Positions 18,325 to 27,928 of a stretch of 64,000 bases of DNA are shown piece after piece. How positions within the stretch are numbered: position 1 is the stretch's first letter; each line of letters opens with the position of its first letter. A program made the position numbers and the translations under genes. The DNA comes from Leifsonia sp. SCN 70-46 (GTDB taxonomy: Bacteria; Actinomycetota; Actinomycetes; Actinomycetales; Microbacteriaceae), in contig MEFY01000002.1 in the NCBI GenBank assembly GCA_001725325.1, positions 933,559-997,558 on the forward strand, given 5' to 3'. Under the pieces are notes generated by a model. It had not been told where the DNA came from, did not search any database, and worked only from the letters and a program-made list of their open reading frames with translations.

Positions 18325-18522
18325 GCACCGACGCGCGCTTCGCGCCCAACAGCTGGAGGGGCGTGACCCACCTGCACTCCACCCAAATGCGAGGTCCGCG
18401 TCACGGTGTGGGCCTCAAAACTTCATCAAGCTCAACGCACAACCCGCTATCACGCGGCCTGACCATTGGAACGGATATCCCTTGAGTACACGGAAGATCG
18501 CCCCTACCTCCTTGGCTTCGCA

Positions 18523-19416
18523 ATGAGGGGCACCAGAATTGTCGCTCTCGCCTCCGGTGCTGCGGCCATCGTTGCTGCGACGATGCTGCTCACCGGCTGC
18601 TCACCAGCCGCACCACCCGCGACGGATCCGACCGGAGTACCGGCGACACTCTTCGAGCACATCCATGAGCTTGTTCCGGACCCGAGCGACGACACGCTAC
18701 TCGTGGCCACTCATGAAGGCTTGTACCGGCTCACCATCGGCCTTGACGGTGCGACCGCAGCTGTCGGGCCGATCGCCGGCCTTGATTTCGATCCGATGGG
18801 ATTCACGCTCGCCGACGGGATCGCGTACGCATCGGGCCATCCTGGACCGACGACGCCGTCCAGTTTCGGCAGCCCCAGCCTGGGGCTGATCACGAGTACC
18901 GATGGTGGCAAGAGCTGGGCGAATGTGTCCCTCACCGGGCAAACCGACTTCCACGGGCTGACCGTGGTGACCGGCGGTGATCGTCCCCCTCGAGTATTCG
19001 GATACGACGCGTCCGCTGGTCGAGTCGAACGCAGCCTCGACGGGGGTATGACCTGGACCTCAGGTGCGATGTTGAACGCCCGCGACATACTCGCGGTCGG
19101 AGACCAGCTCTTTGCCACCACCGCGGAAGGGCTAGCGACCAGCAATGATGGCGGTGCGACGTTTAGTGTCGATCCCGACGCACCCAGCCTCTACGTCATT
19201 GCTGGCGACGGCTCCGGCGCACTCGCTGGCGTCGACACTACCGGCACGATCTGGACCCGCGGGGTGGGCCAGGAGTGGGTGCACGGCCACACCGTCGAAG
19301 GAACCCCGCAGGCATTCGCTGTCGACGGAGCACGCCTCTATGTCGCTGACGATCGTGGCATCTCCTACACCGACGATGCCGGCGCGACCTGGGTTGTGCT
19401 CAAGGTGCGCACATGA
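18523..19416 (+). CDS. beta-propeller (BNR/sialidase-like repeat) lipoprotein
   Basis: 297 residues. Lipobox LLTGC (Cys 26), then repeated Asp-box-like strands: STDGGKSWANV, SLDGGMTWTSG, SNDGGATFSV and YTDDAGATWVVL, which mark a BNR-type beta-propeller. No catalytic residues of sialidases can be recognised. Similar lipoproteins of unknown role occur in copper islands. Upstream in-frame TTG codons are possible starts but only the ATG places the signal peptide correctly. Confidence 0.72.
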   Translation: MRGTRIVALASGAAAIVAATMLLTGCSPAAPPATDPTGVPATLFEHIHELVPDPSDDTLLVATHEGLYRLTIGLDGATAAVGPIAGLDFDPMGFTLADGIAYASGHPGPTTPSSFGSPSLGLITSTDGGKSWANVSLTGQTDFHGLTVVTGGDRPPRVFGYDASAGRVERSLDGGMTWTSGAMLNARDILAVGDQLFATTAEGLATSNDGGATFSVDPDAPSLYVIAGDGSGALAGVDTTGTIWTRGVGQEWVHGHTVEGTPQAFAVDGARLYVADDRGISYTDDAGATWVVLKVRT

Positions 19417-19489
19417 TCTGGCCGCCCACTGAAACTCCAGCCGCAAGTCTTCTACCCAGACGGTCTCACTGGTCGGTGAGGCTGGCGAA

Positions 19490-19915
19490 GTGAACTCCAC
19501 GGAGGAGCCCAGAAGACGCCCCCGCTGGCCGCTGATCACTGCGTTCACCGTCCCGCCGGTCATTTTCGCCGTGGTTTTGACTGCAGCCTTCGGCGGAGCG
19601 AATACCAACGGAAGCGATCTCTGGGTCGGCGCAACTGAGTTTGGGCCAACGAGCAAGGCGCCGGAGGGCGCTGTCCAAGTCATCCACGTTGCCTTGCATG
19701 ACATTGGCGCCCAATGCCTCAAACCACGTCCTGCGCTTCGAGAGATCGCATCAGACGTCGACCTCATCATTGCGTTCTCCCAGCAATATCCGGCCGGACG
19801 GTTCCCGATTGACGACGAGACCGCCACGGCCTCGTCACTTCTGCTTGTCACAATCGAAGCGGTGAAGGCCTGTGCTCCAGCGGAGCTGGATCGTCTGAAG
19901 GATTCGCTCCCATGA
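19490..19915 (+). CDS. membrane-anchored protein of unknown function
   Basis: 141 residues with one N-terminal helix (LITAFTVPPVIFAVVLTAAF) and an outer domain containing single Cys residues in AQCLKPRP and KACAPAEL, which could pair. GTG start. I do not recognise the family. It follows the propeller lipoprotein by 73 nt. Confidence 0.55.
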   Translation: MNSTEEPRRRPRWPLITAFTVPPVIFAVVLTAAFGGANTNGSDLWVGATEFGPTSKAPEGAVQVIHVALHDIGAQCLKPRPALREIASDVDLIIAFSQQYPAGRFPIDDETATASSLLLVTIEAVKACAPAELDRLKDSLP

Positions 19916-20354
19916 CGAGCTCCTTACCGCTCGTGAAGAAGACACTGCGCCCTGCCCTGCCGGTGGGCTATCGTCCGTCTCGTCCGAGCCGGCGTTCCGG
20001 CGTTTTGGCGTTGACGCACGAGCTCGCCACGCGAGGTCCTGCCCCTGCGCGTGCAGTTCGCGATGCTCGGCCGAGTCCCATCACAACTCGGCGCCGTGCT
20101 CGACGTTTGGGGCGAACTTACGACGCGCTGCGCCCTTCTGGGCGCCGACAGATCGGTGGCCACCTCAAGGAGTGCCGTGCCGACCCTAAGTCCGGCGGAG
20201 AGCTCCTGGTCGTCGCGGGCCAGCGCCTCAGGACCTCACCGCTCGCCACCACGCCGTCGCCTGGTTTCGGCGAGGCCCCCAACCTTGACGGGACTTTTGG
20301 CCCTGTTCAGACTTTTGACCTCGGTCCAGTATGAATTCACAGGATAGGACGCCC
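19916..20354 (+). other. gene-poor stretch before the multicopper oxidase
   Basis: About 440 bases with open frames on both strands, none of which looks like a protein (Arg/Pro/Ser-rich, no signal or motif) and none with a ribosome site. One frame overlaps the previous stop by ATGA but reads as low-complexity. TTGACG at 20290 may belong to a promoter for the oxidase; no clear -10 box was found. Confidence 0.4.
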
Positions 20355-21851
20355 ATGGACTCTGCGTTTGCTGGCTCAAGCTTTTCTCGTCGAAGCTTTC
20401 TCGCTGTCGGTACCGGTGCTCTCGCAGCGTTGGTGCTGGCATCCTGCGCAGCACCGCCCCGGTATGTCTCCCCGACCGGCGTGCCGGTGCGCAGCGCCGA
20501 GCTGGCTCGCGGCGGCACTGGTCGCGTCACCAGCGTCGACCTCATGGCAGCCCCCAGCCAGATTGACCTTGCGGGAACAACTGCCAACACATGGGGTTAC
20601 GGCACTGTCCCGGGCTCCACGATCCGGCTGGGTGCGGGAGACACGTTGCGTGCGACCCTTAAGAACCGCTTGCCCAGCGACACCTCGGTGCACTGGCACG
20701 GCCTCGCTCTGCGCAACGACATGGACGGGGTGCCCGGGACAACCCAGGACCCTATCGCCTCGGGCAGCGACTTCGTCTACGACTTTGTCGTCGGCCAACC
20801 GGGAACATATTGGTTCCACCCCCACGTCGGATCTCAACTCGACCGCGGTCTCTACGGAGCGGTGATTGTCGAGGACCCGCACGAATCCCTCAGCTACGAC
20901 GACGAATGGGTCGTCATGCTCGACGACTGGCTTGACGGGGTGACCGGCACCCCAGACGAGGTGCTCAAGGAGCTCAGTGGTGGCATGGGCGGGATGATGG
21001 ACGGCTCGAGCAGCCACATGATGATGGGCGCCCGCTCCGATCTTCTTGGCGGTGACGCTGGAGATGTCGCTTACCCGTACTTCCTCATCAATGGACGTCC
21101 CTCGGCCGATCCGGAGACTTTCCCCAGCACCCCGGGCAAGCGGATTCGCCTGCGCATCATCAACGCCAGTAGTGACACCGCCTTCCGGGTTGCCCTTGGC
21201 GGTCACCGACTGACCGTCACTCACAGTGACGGCTACCCGGTGAATCCGGTCGATACCGACGCGATCCTCATCGGGATGGGGGAAAGGTACGATGCCTTAG
21301 TGACGCTGGGCGACGGTGCGTTCCCGTTGATCGCGTCCGCGGAGGGCAAGAGCGCAAATGCGTTGGCGATCGTGCGCACCGGTGTCGGCGCGAAGCCGGT
21401 GTCGGCGGCGTCGATCCCGGAACTGACCCGCACGGTCCTCACGGCCGCGATGCTGTCCTCCCCTTCCGATGTTTCGCTCGCCAAACGCAGTGTCGATCGG
21501 GAGATTACGGCGGCATTGACAGGTTCGATGATGGCCTACGACTGGGGTATCAACGGTCACCGGTTCGATCCGAATAACCCCATGGCGGGGGCCCTCGGCG
21601 TGCTGCAAGGTGAGCGAGTGCGGCTTCGCATCGAGAACACAACCACGATGTGGCACCCGTTCCACCTGCACGGGCACACCTATCAGCATGTTGGCGGCGG
21701 CCCGCGGAAGGACACCTCCATCGTCCTTCCCGGCAAGAGCCTGACCGTCGAGTTCGACGCCGACAACCCGGGCCTGTGGGCGGCGCACTGCCACAACATC
21801 TACCACGCCGAGTCCGGGATGATGACCATCCTCGGCTACCTGGCGTCCTAA
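20355..21851 (+). CDS. three-domain multicopper oxidase, Tat-exported lipoprotein-like
   Basis: 498 residues. The N-terminus [19 protein letters not shown] is a twin-arginine signal and continues to LASCAAP, a possible lipobox, so it may be exported folded and then lipidated. Copper sites: [10 protein letters not shown] near 113, YWFHPHVGS near 155, [12 protein letters not shown] near 433 and [15 protein letters not shown] near 477, which contains the type 1 site with axial Met. A Met-rich segment ([18 protein letters not shown]) resembles the Met loop of CueO-type cuprous oxidases. ATG at 20355 has GGA before it; 20331 is an alternative. Confidence 0.92.
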   Translation: MDSAFAGSSFSRRSFLAVGTGALAALVLASCAAPPRYVSPTGVPVRSAELARGGTGRVTSVDLMAAPSQIDLAGTTANTWGYGTVPGSTIRLGAGDTLRATLKNRLPSDTSVHWHGLALRNDMDGVPGTTQDPIASGSDFVYDFVVGQPGTYWFHPHVGSQLDRGLYGAVIVEDPHESLSYDDEWVVMLDDWLDGVTGTPDEVLKELSGGMGGMMDGSSSHMMMGARSDLLGGDAGDVAYPYFLINGRPSADPETFPSTPGKRIRLRIINASSDTAFRVALGGHRLTVTHSDGYPVNPVDTDAILIGMGERYDALVTLGDGAFPLIASAEGKSANALAIVRTGVGAKPVSAASIPELTRTVLTAAMLSSPSDVSLAKRSVDREITAALTGSMMAYDWGINGHRFDPNNPMAGALGVLQGERVRLRIENTTTMWHPFHLHGHTYQHVGGGPRKDTSIVLPGKSLTVEFDADNPGLWAAHCHNIYHAESGMMTILGYLAS

Positions 21852-21877
21852 ACCACATCGCCAGAGAGAAGACACAC

Positions 21878-24391
21878 ATGAGCACAAACATTCGCACCGT
21901 TGTCCTGGAAGTGACCGGTGTGCAGTGGGCCTCATCGAAGGCTGTCGTTGAGGCGACTCTTCGCCGCCAACCCGGGGTTATCGCCGTAGAAGCCAACCCG
22001 GTGTCCCAGACCGCCAACGTCACCTACGACCGTGAGACCACCTCGCAAGCTCATCTACGCAAGTGGATCCTCGAATGCGGATACCACTGCGCGGGGCAAT
22101 CGGTACCCCGACACATCTGTGACCCCGCGTTCGACGCACTGGCGTCCACTCCAGCCGAGCCAGCCGTGCATGCTCCGATGCCTCCAAAACTCACCGGCGA
22201 GTCGGTGGACATGGACCGCGAGGCGCACGCTGGCATGCCGCACGCCGTGGACCACTCCGGGCGGATTGCCGCAACGGCCGGGCCGGCGACCGGCGACCCC
22301 CACGCAGGACACGCAGCACCCTCTCGAACCAGCCAGGACGTCATGGGTCACGGCGGCGGTCACTCCGGAGTGTCGATGGCATCGATGATCCGTGACATGC
22401 GCAACCGGTTCCTGGTGGCAGCGATCCTCTCCGTCGCCATCGTCCTGTGGTCGCCCATCGGCCGTCAGATATTCGGGTTTACCGTGCCGGCCCCCTTCGA
22501 GCTGCGCGACGATGTCTTCGCCCTCATCCTGTCGCTGCCTGTGATCTTCTACTCTGCTTGGATCTTCTTCGACGGTGCATTCCGCGCGTTGCTCGCACGC
22601 ACCCTGGACATGATGGTGCTGGTCTCCGTCGGTGTCGGCGCCGGCTGGATCTACAGCCTCGTCGTGACCCTGACCGGCGGCGGCGAGGTGTTCTACGAAG
22701 CGGCCACCGTACTGACATCGTTCGTGCTCCTGGGGCACTGGGTTGAGATGCGTGCCCGCGGCGGTGCCAACGACGCCATCCGCACCCTGCTCGAGCTGGC
22801 CCCCGCTCGCGCGATCGTCCTCCGCGATGGCGAACCGGTCGAGATCCCCACCGCTGAGGTGGTGCCCGGAGATTTGCTGCTCGTTCGCCCCGGCGCGAAG
22901 ATCCCGACCGACGGAGCGGTCGAGGAGGGCGACTCGGATGTCGACGAATCAATGGTCACTGGAGAAAGCCTCCCGGTGGCGAAGTCAACCGGTTCGGCGG
23001 TCATCGGCGCGACACTGAACACCACCGGGGCCCTCCGGGTGCGAGCCACCAAAGTCGGGGCCGACACCGCCCTGGCGCAGATCGTCGCCCTGGTTCAGGA
23101 AGCACAGAACTCCAAAGCTCCCGGCCAACGCCTCGCTGACCGGGCCGCGTTCTGGCTGGTCCTCGTCGCCCTCATCGGTGGCAGTGCGACTCTCGTTGTA
23201 TGGCTGCTCCTCGGCGCGACGTCCCAGGCCGCGCTCTTGTTCGCCATCACCGTGGTGGTCATCACCTGCCCCGACGCCCTCGGCCTGGCAACCCCGACCG
23301 CGATCATGGTCGGCACCGGCCTCGGTGCCAAACGCGGCGTGCTATTCAAGAACGCCGCAGCACTGGAATCCGCGGCCCATATTGACACGGTCGTCATGGA
23401 CAAGACTGGAACCCTGACAAAGGGCGAGCCAGAAGTAACCGATTTCATCGAAGTAGGCATCCCCCGCGACGAACTTCTATCCTTGGTGGCAGCGGTCGAG
23501 CGGGAATCCGAGCACCCCCTCGCAGCAGCAGTCGTCACCTACGCCGAAGCCCAAGGAGCCGAGAAGATCGCGGCCACCGAGTTCCGAAACGTCCCCGGAC
23601 ACGGCGCCGGCGCCACAGTCCGCGGCCAGCGGGTGCTGGTCGGAAACCGGAAGCTCATGGTCGCTGAGGGCGTCGACATCAGCTCGGTCCTCAACCAGCG
23701 CGAGCAGTTGGCGTCCACTGGACGCACAGCCGTGCTCGTCGCCGTTGACGGGAAAGCCGCTGGCGTGATCGCTCTCGCCGACGCTGCCCGGGATACCGCA
23801 CAGGCGGCGATCACGGCGCTCCACGACGCCGGTATCGAGGTGGCGATGCTGACCGGAGACAACGAGGCAACAGCCCAACGGATCGCTACCATGCTGGGCA
23901 TCGACACCGTCATCGCCGAGGTCCTCCCGCAGGACAAGTCAGCCAAAGTCGCAGAGCTGCAAGCCGCCGGCAAAAAGGTCGCCATGGTCGGCGACGGAGT
24001 CAACGACGCGCCCGCCCTCGCACAGGCAGACCTCGGCATCGCGATAGGCGCGGGAACCGACGTCGCCATCGAGACCGCCGACGTCGTCCTGATGCGCTCC
24101 GATCCGTTGGATGTCGCCATCGCATTGCGCATCGGCAAGGGAACTGTGCGCAAGATGCGCCAGAACCTCGGCTGGGCGATCGGCTACAACGCGATCGCGC
24201 TGCCGATCGCCGCTGGAGTCTTCGCAGGCGCCGGACTCATGCTCAGCCCCGAGATCGCCGCTATTTCCATGTCGGGATCTAGCGCGATCGTCGCCATAAA
24301 CGCGCTCCTGCTCAAGCGACTCCGGCTGCCCTCACAGGGCCAACAGCCCGCCAGTCATCCCGAACAGCAGCTCGCAGACATTGCGTCGTAG
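21878..24391 (+). CDS. P1B-type ATPase with CPD motif and cysteine-less HMA domain
   Basis: 837 residues. The first 70 look like an HMA fold, but the metal loop GMTCxxC is replaced by GVQWASS (residues 14-20); it is followed by [18 protein letters not shown] and a long His-rich linker ([17 protein letters not shown]). The catalytic parts are complete: [15 protein letters not shown] near 508, [14 protein letters not shown] and [18 protein letters not shown]. The transmembrane metal motif is CPD ([16 protein letters not shown]), not CPC, CPH or SPC. The substrate is therefore uncertain; copper is favoured by context. It starts 26 nt after the oxidase. Confidence 0.9.
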   Translation: MSTNIRTVVLEVTGVQWASSKAVVEATLRRQPGVIAVEANPVSQTANVTYDRETTSQAHLRKWILECGYHCAGQSVPRHICDPAFDALASTPAEPAVHAPMPPKLTGESVDMDREAHAGMPHAVDHSGRIAATAGPATGDPHAGHAAPSRTSQDVMGHGGGHSGVSMASMIRDMRNRFLVAAILSVAIVLWSPIGRQIFGFTVPAPFELRDDVFALILSLPVIFYSAWIFFDGAFRALLARTLDMMVLVSVGVGAGWIYSLVVTLTGGGEVFYEAATVLTSFVLLGHWVEMRARGGANDAIRTLLELAPARAIVLRDGEPVEIPTAEVVPGDLLLVRPGAKIPTDGAVEEGDSDVDESMVTGESLPVAKSTGSAVIGATLNTTGALRVRATKVGADTALAQIVALVQEAQNSKAPGQRLADRAAFWLVLVALIGGSATLVVWLLLGATSQAALLFAITVVVITCPDALGLATPTAIMVGTGLGAKRGVLFKNAAALESAAHIDTVVMDKTGTLTKGEPEVTDFIEVGIPRDELLSLVAAVERESEHPLAAAVVTYAEAQGAEKIAATEFRNVPGHGAGATVRGQRVLVGNRKLMVAEGVDISSVLNQREQLASTGRTAVLVAVDGKAAGVIALADAARDTAQAAITALHDAGIEVAMLTGDNEATAQRIATMLGIDTVIAEVLPQDKSAKVAELQAAGKKVAMVGDGVNDAPALAQADLGIAIGAGTDVAIETADVVLMRSDPLDVAIALRIGKGTVRKMRQNLGWAIGYNAIALPIAAGVFAGAGLMLSPEIAAISMSGSSAIVAINALLLKRLRLPSQGQQPASHPEQQLADIAS

Positions 24392-24535
24392 CGACGATCC
24401 GGCGAGGCTGAGCCCGCGTCCCAGGCGCTTGCTCCATGCGCGGCCGCGCAGGCCTGGTGGCCAGGCCGACGTATACCGGGCCAGCAGTCCAGTAAGCAGG
24501 ACGGCAGTGACGACGCAAATGAGATTCACTACGTG

Positions 24536-24685
24536 TCCTCCATGCTCTCCGTCGGCGCGCACGCCGACCGTCGAGAAATGTCCGGCACGGTGATCGACAT
24601 GACCGCCGTCGACTGGTTTGCGATCTTCAACGTCGCCGACATCTTTGCGGTCGTTGGCATCGTCGCGTGGCCGCTCTGCATCTGA
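24536..24685 (+). pseudogene. lspA: C-terminal fragment of signal peptidase II (lspA)
   Basis: The frame ending at the TGA at 24683 reads GTVIDMTAVDWFAIFNVADI and then FAVVGIV, matching the last catalytic block of LspA (GxVxDF, WPxFNxAD, with the essential Asp). Upstream no LspA N-terminus, catalytic NxxDR asparagine or first helices can be found. With lgt at 10340 this suggests the island once carried a complete lipoprotein maturation pair. Confidence 0.6.
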
Positions 24686-24767
24686 CGAGGCGCGGAGCAA
24701 CAACTGGCGCGCGGTGACCGAAACCGTGAACGCGCATCGAAAGACAGTCCCCGGCCGAATGACGGGC

Positions 24768-25334
24768 CTAGAGAGGCCATCCAGCCGAACGCAGGAAGGC
24801 AGCGATTCGTTCGACCTCGCGTTCAGATTGTTCAAGACGATCCGCGGTCGACCGGAGGTACGTCGAGTCCTCATCGACGATGCTCGTCCGTTCAAGATCA
24901 AGCGCAATACGCAACCGGACGGTCTCGCTCATTCGCGCCCTCCATTCCCGGAGCGCTTGAAGTTCTGTGATCGAATTGCGCTCATCCAATGACGATGGAA
25001 CATGTGCTCCGTCGGGCACGCTCGACACCCACGCATCGAATTCCGCGACCGTCATTGAGTCGAACGCTGCACTGAGGCCGGACAAATCAAGCGCACCGTC
25101 GGGCGATCCCAAGGGGGCAAGAAGGTAGCTCAGCGGCATCTTCAACGCCATGGCGATATTGAGCAGCTGCGCTACATCAATTGCAGCCTTGCGTCCGAGC
25201 TCGATGTTCTCAATCGTGGACTGGGTGGGAACGCCACCGATGGCCTCCGCCAGTTCGCGGGCACTCAGGCCTCGGGCTTTCCGCGCAGCCTGAATTCTTT
25301 CGCCGAGTGACGGCGCAGTCCGGTAATCCGTCAT
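24768..25334 (-). CDS. XRE-family transcriptional regulator with coiled-coil C-terminus
   Basis: 188 residues. The N-terminal helix-turn-helix is clear (ERIQAARKARGLSARELAEA, then STIENIELGRK). The C-terminal half is a charged, mostly helical region that probably forms a dimer. Start at the ATG at 25334; in-frame codons upstream overlap the operator repeats. It is divergent from the VirB4 fragment and separated by a 104-bp region with repeated sites, as in repressors that hold conjugative elements silent. Confidence 0.85.
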   Translation of the reverse strand: MTDYRTAPSLGERIQAARKARGLSARELAEAIGGVPTQSTIENIELGRKAAIDVAQLLNIAMALKMPLSYLLAPLGSPDGALDLSGLSAAFDSMTVAEFDAWVSSVPDGAHVPSSLDERNSITELQALREWRARMSETVRLRIALDLERTSIVDEDSTYLRSTADRLEQSEREVERIAAFLRSAGWPL

Positions 25335-25355
25335 TTTGGCAGGATACTCGGCAAA

Positions 25356-25402
25356 TCTCTTGCGAAAACAACGAGAATCCATTACCGTCAAAACAACGAG
25401 AA
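25356..25402. promoter_or_regulatory. repeated operator sites for the XRE regulator
   Basis: AAAACAACGAGAA occurs twice, at 25365-25377 and 25390-25402, a 25-bp step. TCTCTTG at 25356-25362 forms an imperfect inverted partner of CAACGAGA at 25369-25376. Position between divergent genes suits a repressor binding both promoters. Confidence 0.65.
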
Positions 25403-25438
25403 ACAGATCATGTATCTCGTGAATAGACGGGAGTGATC

Positions 25439-26038
25439 ATGGAAGACGATTTCATTCAGCCTGCCGCGGTAAGCGAGATGACAGGCAACGGCGAAACCTC
25501 AAGAGCCGTCGACCTCGCAGGCAAGCTCACCTCGTTCGACATCTCCCAACTGCCCGACGACGGCCCCGCGGTGCCGGTCGTCATGGCGATCGGCAACATG
25601 TGGATGCTCGGCCGCCTGCGCCGCGAACGCGGCTGGGCCACCACCGTCGTCTACGAAGAGGGATGGCACATGATCGGCGGCCCCGCAGCCGGCCTCATCA
25701 AAGCCAACCAAAAACTCTCCCGAGGCCTCGGAATCAGCAACGTCTTCGTCATGCACAAGGGATCCGACATCCCGACGGACTCACCCGGCATGGCCATCAT
25801 CCAAGAAGCCCAGACCGTGTGCATCTACCGGCAGTCCCGCCCCGAGGACGCGACCTGGTGCCAGCAGACCTTCGGCCTCGCACCAGAAACCGCGGAGACC
25901 ATCGAGAAGCTCCGCGACGGGCACTACATCTTCAAGTACGGCTCCCACCCGGAGACGCACGTGCAGCACATCCTCTCCAGCTGGGAAGCGCAGGTGACCA
26001 ACACCGACGAGGCCCTCGCCGCCGCAGGGCAGCGATAG
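25439..26038 (+). CDS. C-terminal fragment of a VirB4/TraC-like conjugation ATPase
   Basis: 199 residues matching only the last part of actinobacterial VirB4-like type IV secretion ATPases: LTSFDISQLPDDGPAVPVVM, VVYEEGWHMIGG (Walker B position), SNVFVMHKGSDIP and HYIFKYGSHPETHVQHI. The Walker A loop and the N-terminal two thirds are missing, so it cannot be an active ATPase alone. It still has its own ribosome site (GGGAG) and ATG, and it overlaps the operator region of the XRE gene. It is likely a remnant left when the transfer genes were lost. Confidence 0.78.
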   Translation: MEDDFIQPAAVSEMTGNGETSRAVDLAGKLTSFDISQLPDDGPAVPVVMAIGNMWMLGRLRRERGWATTVVYEEGWHMIGGPAAGLIKANQKLSRGLGISNVFVMHKGSDIPTDSPGMAIIQEAQTVCIYRQSRPEDATWCQQTFGLAPETAETIEKLRDGHYIFKYGSHPETHVQHILSSWEAQVTNTDEALAAAGQR

Positions 26039-26042
26039 CCCC

Positions 26043-27080
26043 ATGCTGCGCGGGATCGCCATCGGAATGACCGGGATCGTGCTGTCGCTCGTCGGCGCCG
26101 TCGTCATGTCCTCCGGCACCGGATGCTCCGCCAACCCCGTCGACGTCGACCAGGTCGCCGCCCTCGACGTCAGCGTCGCCGGCTACACCGGCGACCAGCT
26201 CGTCAACGCCGCCATCATCATGAACGCCGCCACCGCCCGCGGTCTCGGCCAGACCGCGCAGATCATCGGCGTCACTACCGCGATCGCCGAGTCCAAACTC
26301 CGCAACGCCACGGCCAGCGACAGCACGGGCGAGATTGGACTCTTCGCTCAGAGCGCCCAGTGGGGGAGTGCAGAGGAGCGACTGGACCCAGCTCACGCGG
26401 CGCTCCTCTTCTATGCGCAGCTCGAGCGCATCCCGGACTGGCAGACCAGCACGCCCGCCGTCGTCGCAACCCAGGCCACGGGCAACGGCAGCGCCGACTA
26501 CACGGCAGCGCTGAAGCCGGCGACCGAGATCGTCTCCACCCTCACCCCGACCCAAGGCCAGGAATGCCAGGTGTCGGGCGACTCGCAAGCGCTAGCCCTC
26601 GAGCTCGTCCAACGCATGGACGACGGAACCTTCACCGCATTCACCGACCCCGAGCAGCAGATCCGCTGGATCGCTGCCGGCACCACCGTCCCCGACTGCG
26701 GCATCGACGTCCGCACCCTGCAGATCATCGTCCTCGCCACCCGCCAGTTCGACCGCGTCGGCGTCAGCTCCATCAACCGCCTCTGCACCCACGACGACGC
26801 CGGAGGCGGAACACTCCCACACGTGCGCGAGGGCGGCGGCAAGTCCGTCGACTTCTACATGCTCGACGCCCGGAGCCTCTCCGGCTCCGACGGCCTCACC
26901 CTCCGACTCATCGGAATGCTCGACCCGATCGTCCCGGCTGGATCCCGAATTGGGCAGTCCAACTGCCGCGCCAGCGACGGCGTCCCGCTGTCGCTACAGC
27001 ACTTCACCCAGTTCATCGACACCTGTACCCACCTACACGTCGACTTCGCCGACACCGACGGCGTGCTTACCCTCGGCTAG
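26043..27080 (+). CDS. secreted transglycosylase-like / M15-like peptidase of the conjugation machinery
   Basis: 345 residues: signal helix with SSGTGC, then an SLT-like block TTAIAESKLRNATASDSTGE with catalytic-type Glu and GLFAQ following, and a C-terminal domain where LPHVREGGGKSVDFYML and DTCTHLHVDF give the H...D...HxH pattern of zinc carboxypeptidases of the VanY/M15 fold. Such proteins open the cell wall for type IV secretion. It begins 4 nt after the VirB4 fragment. The assignment of both domains is from motifs only. Confidence 0.68.
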   Translation: MLRGIAIGMTGIVLSLVGAVVMSSGTGCSANPVDVDQVAALDVSVAGYTGDQLVNAAIIMNAATARGLGQTAQIIGVTTAIAESKLRNATASDSTGEIGLFAQSAQWGSAEERLDPAHAALLFYAQLERIPDWQTSTPAVVATQATGNGSADYTAALKPATEIVSTLTPTQGQECQVSGDSQALALELVQRMDDGTFTAFTDPEQQIRWIAAGTTVPDCGIDVRTLQIIVLATRQFDRVGVSSINRLCTHDDAGGGTLPHVREGGGKSVDFYMLDARSLSGSDGLTLRLIGMLDPIVPAGSRIGQSNCRASDGVPLSLQHFTQFIDTCTHLHVDFADTDGVLTLG

Positions 27081-27297
27081 GCGAAAGCGCGGATCAACGC
27101 CCGGCCGTCGCCGTCAGCACAAATGATGACATTAGCGACTGGAAGCTGCGGGTCAGTCCCCTGAAACCGTCGGCCGGGGACGGCAACGGGCGGGTCATCA
27201 TGAACATCTCGTGCTCGATATGCGTCGGCGGTACCGGGCGCCTCGGCTGACGGTGCGCGCGGGCGCTTCATCGCCATCCCGACAGGGATCTGGGCCT
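27000..27297. repeat. diverged direct repeat, copy A (flanks cadmium module)
   Basis: Contains the 3' end of the 26043 gene and the decayed opposite-strand gene behind it. It aligns base by base with 28465-28777, with islands such as CGGGTCATCATGAACATCTCGT against GGGTCATCATGAACATCTCG of copy B, and many substitutions and small gaps. Confidence 0.8.
27077..27277 (-). pseudogene. decayed copy of the 28540 gene
   Basis: An open frame survives, but only its end, RFQGTDPQ and DGDGRALIRAF, matches the intact protein at 28540-28809 (RFQGTDPQ, DGDGWALIRAF). Further upstream the homologous residues (EMFMMTxPLP) lie in other frames, showing at least one frameshift. No ribosome site. Confidence 0.7.
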
Positions 27298-27313
27298 CGG
27301 TTCGTGTAGCCGC

Positions 27314-27928
27314 TTACATCAGGACTTCAATCAAACGGGGCACGACCCCCGACCCGATCATGATGTAGAGGCCGAGGCCGATGAACACGACCGGGACCAG
27401 CCAGTGCTCGATCCGCTCCAGAGCCTCGGTAACCCGTCGGTTTGTGCCGATGGCCCGAGCGGCCAGGCACCACACCGCCACGAGCAGCAGGAACACGACG
27501 ATGGTGACGACCGTGTCGGGTATCGGTTGGGTGCGGAACACCGGCGTGTAGAGGGAAATGTTGTCGGCGCCGTTGGCGATCGTGATCCCGGCGACCCCGA
27601 GCAGCCCGCCGGCTTTGATGGAGCTCTCGTCGTCATCGTCGTCTTCCTCGCCGCGGCGGCGCAGGTAGCGCACCAGCCCGTACAGGCCGATCCCGAGCGG
27701 GATCAGGCCGAGGAACCCGACCCACTCGTCGGGGACGATGGTCAGGCCGAGGGCGGCGATCACGCTGATCGCGACGAGGGCGATGAAGCCGAGGTATTGC
27801 CCCAGAACCACTTGCCAGCCCTTCAGGGAGCCCCGGGTCGTGGCCAAGAACAGCACGGTGAGCACCACGATGTCGTCGATGTTGGTCGCGGCGAACAGTC
27901 CGATCGCCGCGGCGATCGTTCCGATCAT
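27314..27928 (-). CDS. cadD: CadD-family cadmium resistance transporter
   Basis: 204-residue membrane protein with the CadD opening IGLFAATNIDDIVVLTVLFL, about five helices, an acidic loop (EEDDDDDES) between helices 3 and 4, and the second signature ITIANGADNISLYTPVF. CadD proteins lower cytoplasmic cadmium. The start overlaps the stop of the regulator gene (ATGA), so both are co-transcribed and metal-controlled. Confidence 0.9.
   Translation of the reverse strand: MIGTIAAAIGLFAATNIDDIVVLTVLFLATTRGSLKGWQVVLGQYLGFIALVAISVIAALGLTIVPDEWVGFLGLIPLGIGLYGLVRYLRRRGEEDDDDDESSIKAGGLLGVAGITIANGADNISLYTPVFRTQPIPDTVVTIVVFLLLVAVWCLAARAIGTNRRVTEALERIEHWLVPVVFIGLGLYIMIGSGVVPRLIEVLM

Noticed and set aside
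19912-20334. 140-codon open frame overlapping the previous stop by ATGA
   Set aside because: Arg/Pro/Ser-rich low-complexity translation, no ribosome site, no recognisable motif; typical of a high-GC chance frame.
24332-24570. Minus-strand frame with a hydrophobic stretch (NLICVVTAVLLTGLL) resembling a DUF6153 C-terminus
   Set aside because: It runs antisense into the conserved 3' end of the ATPase and across the lspA fragment; the likeness is too weak.
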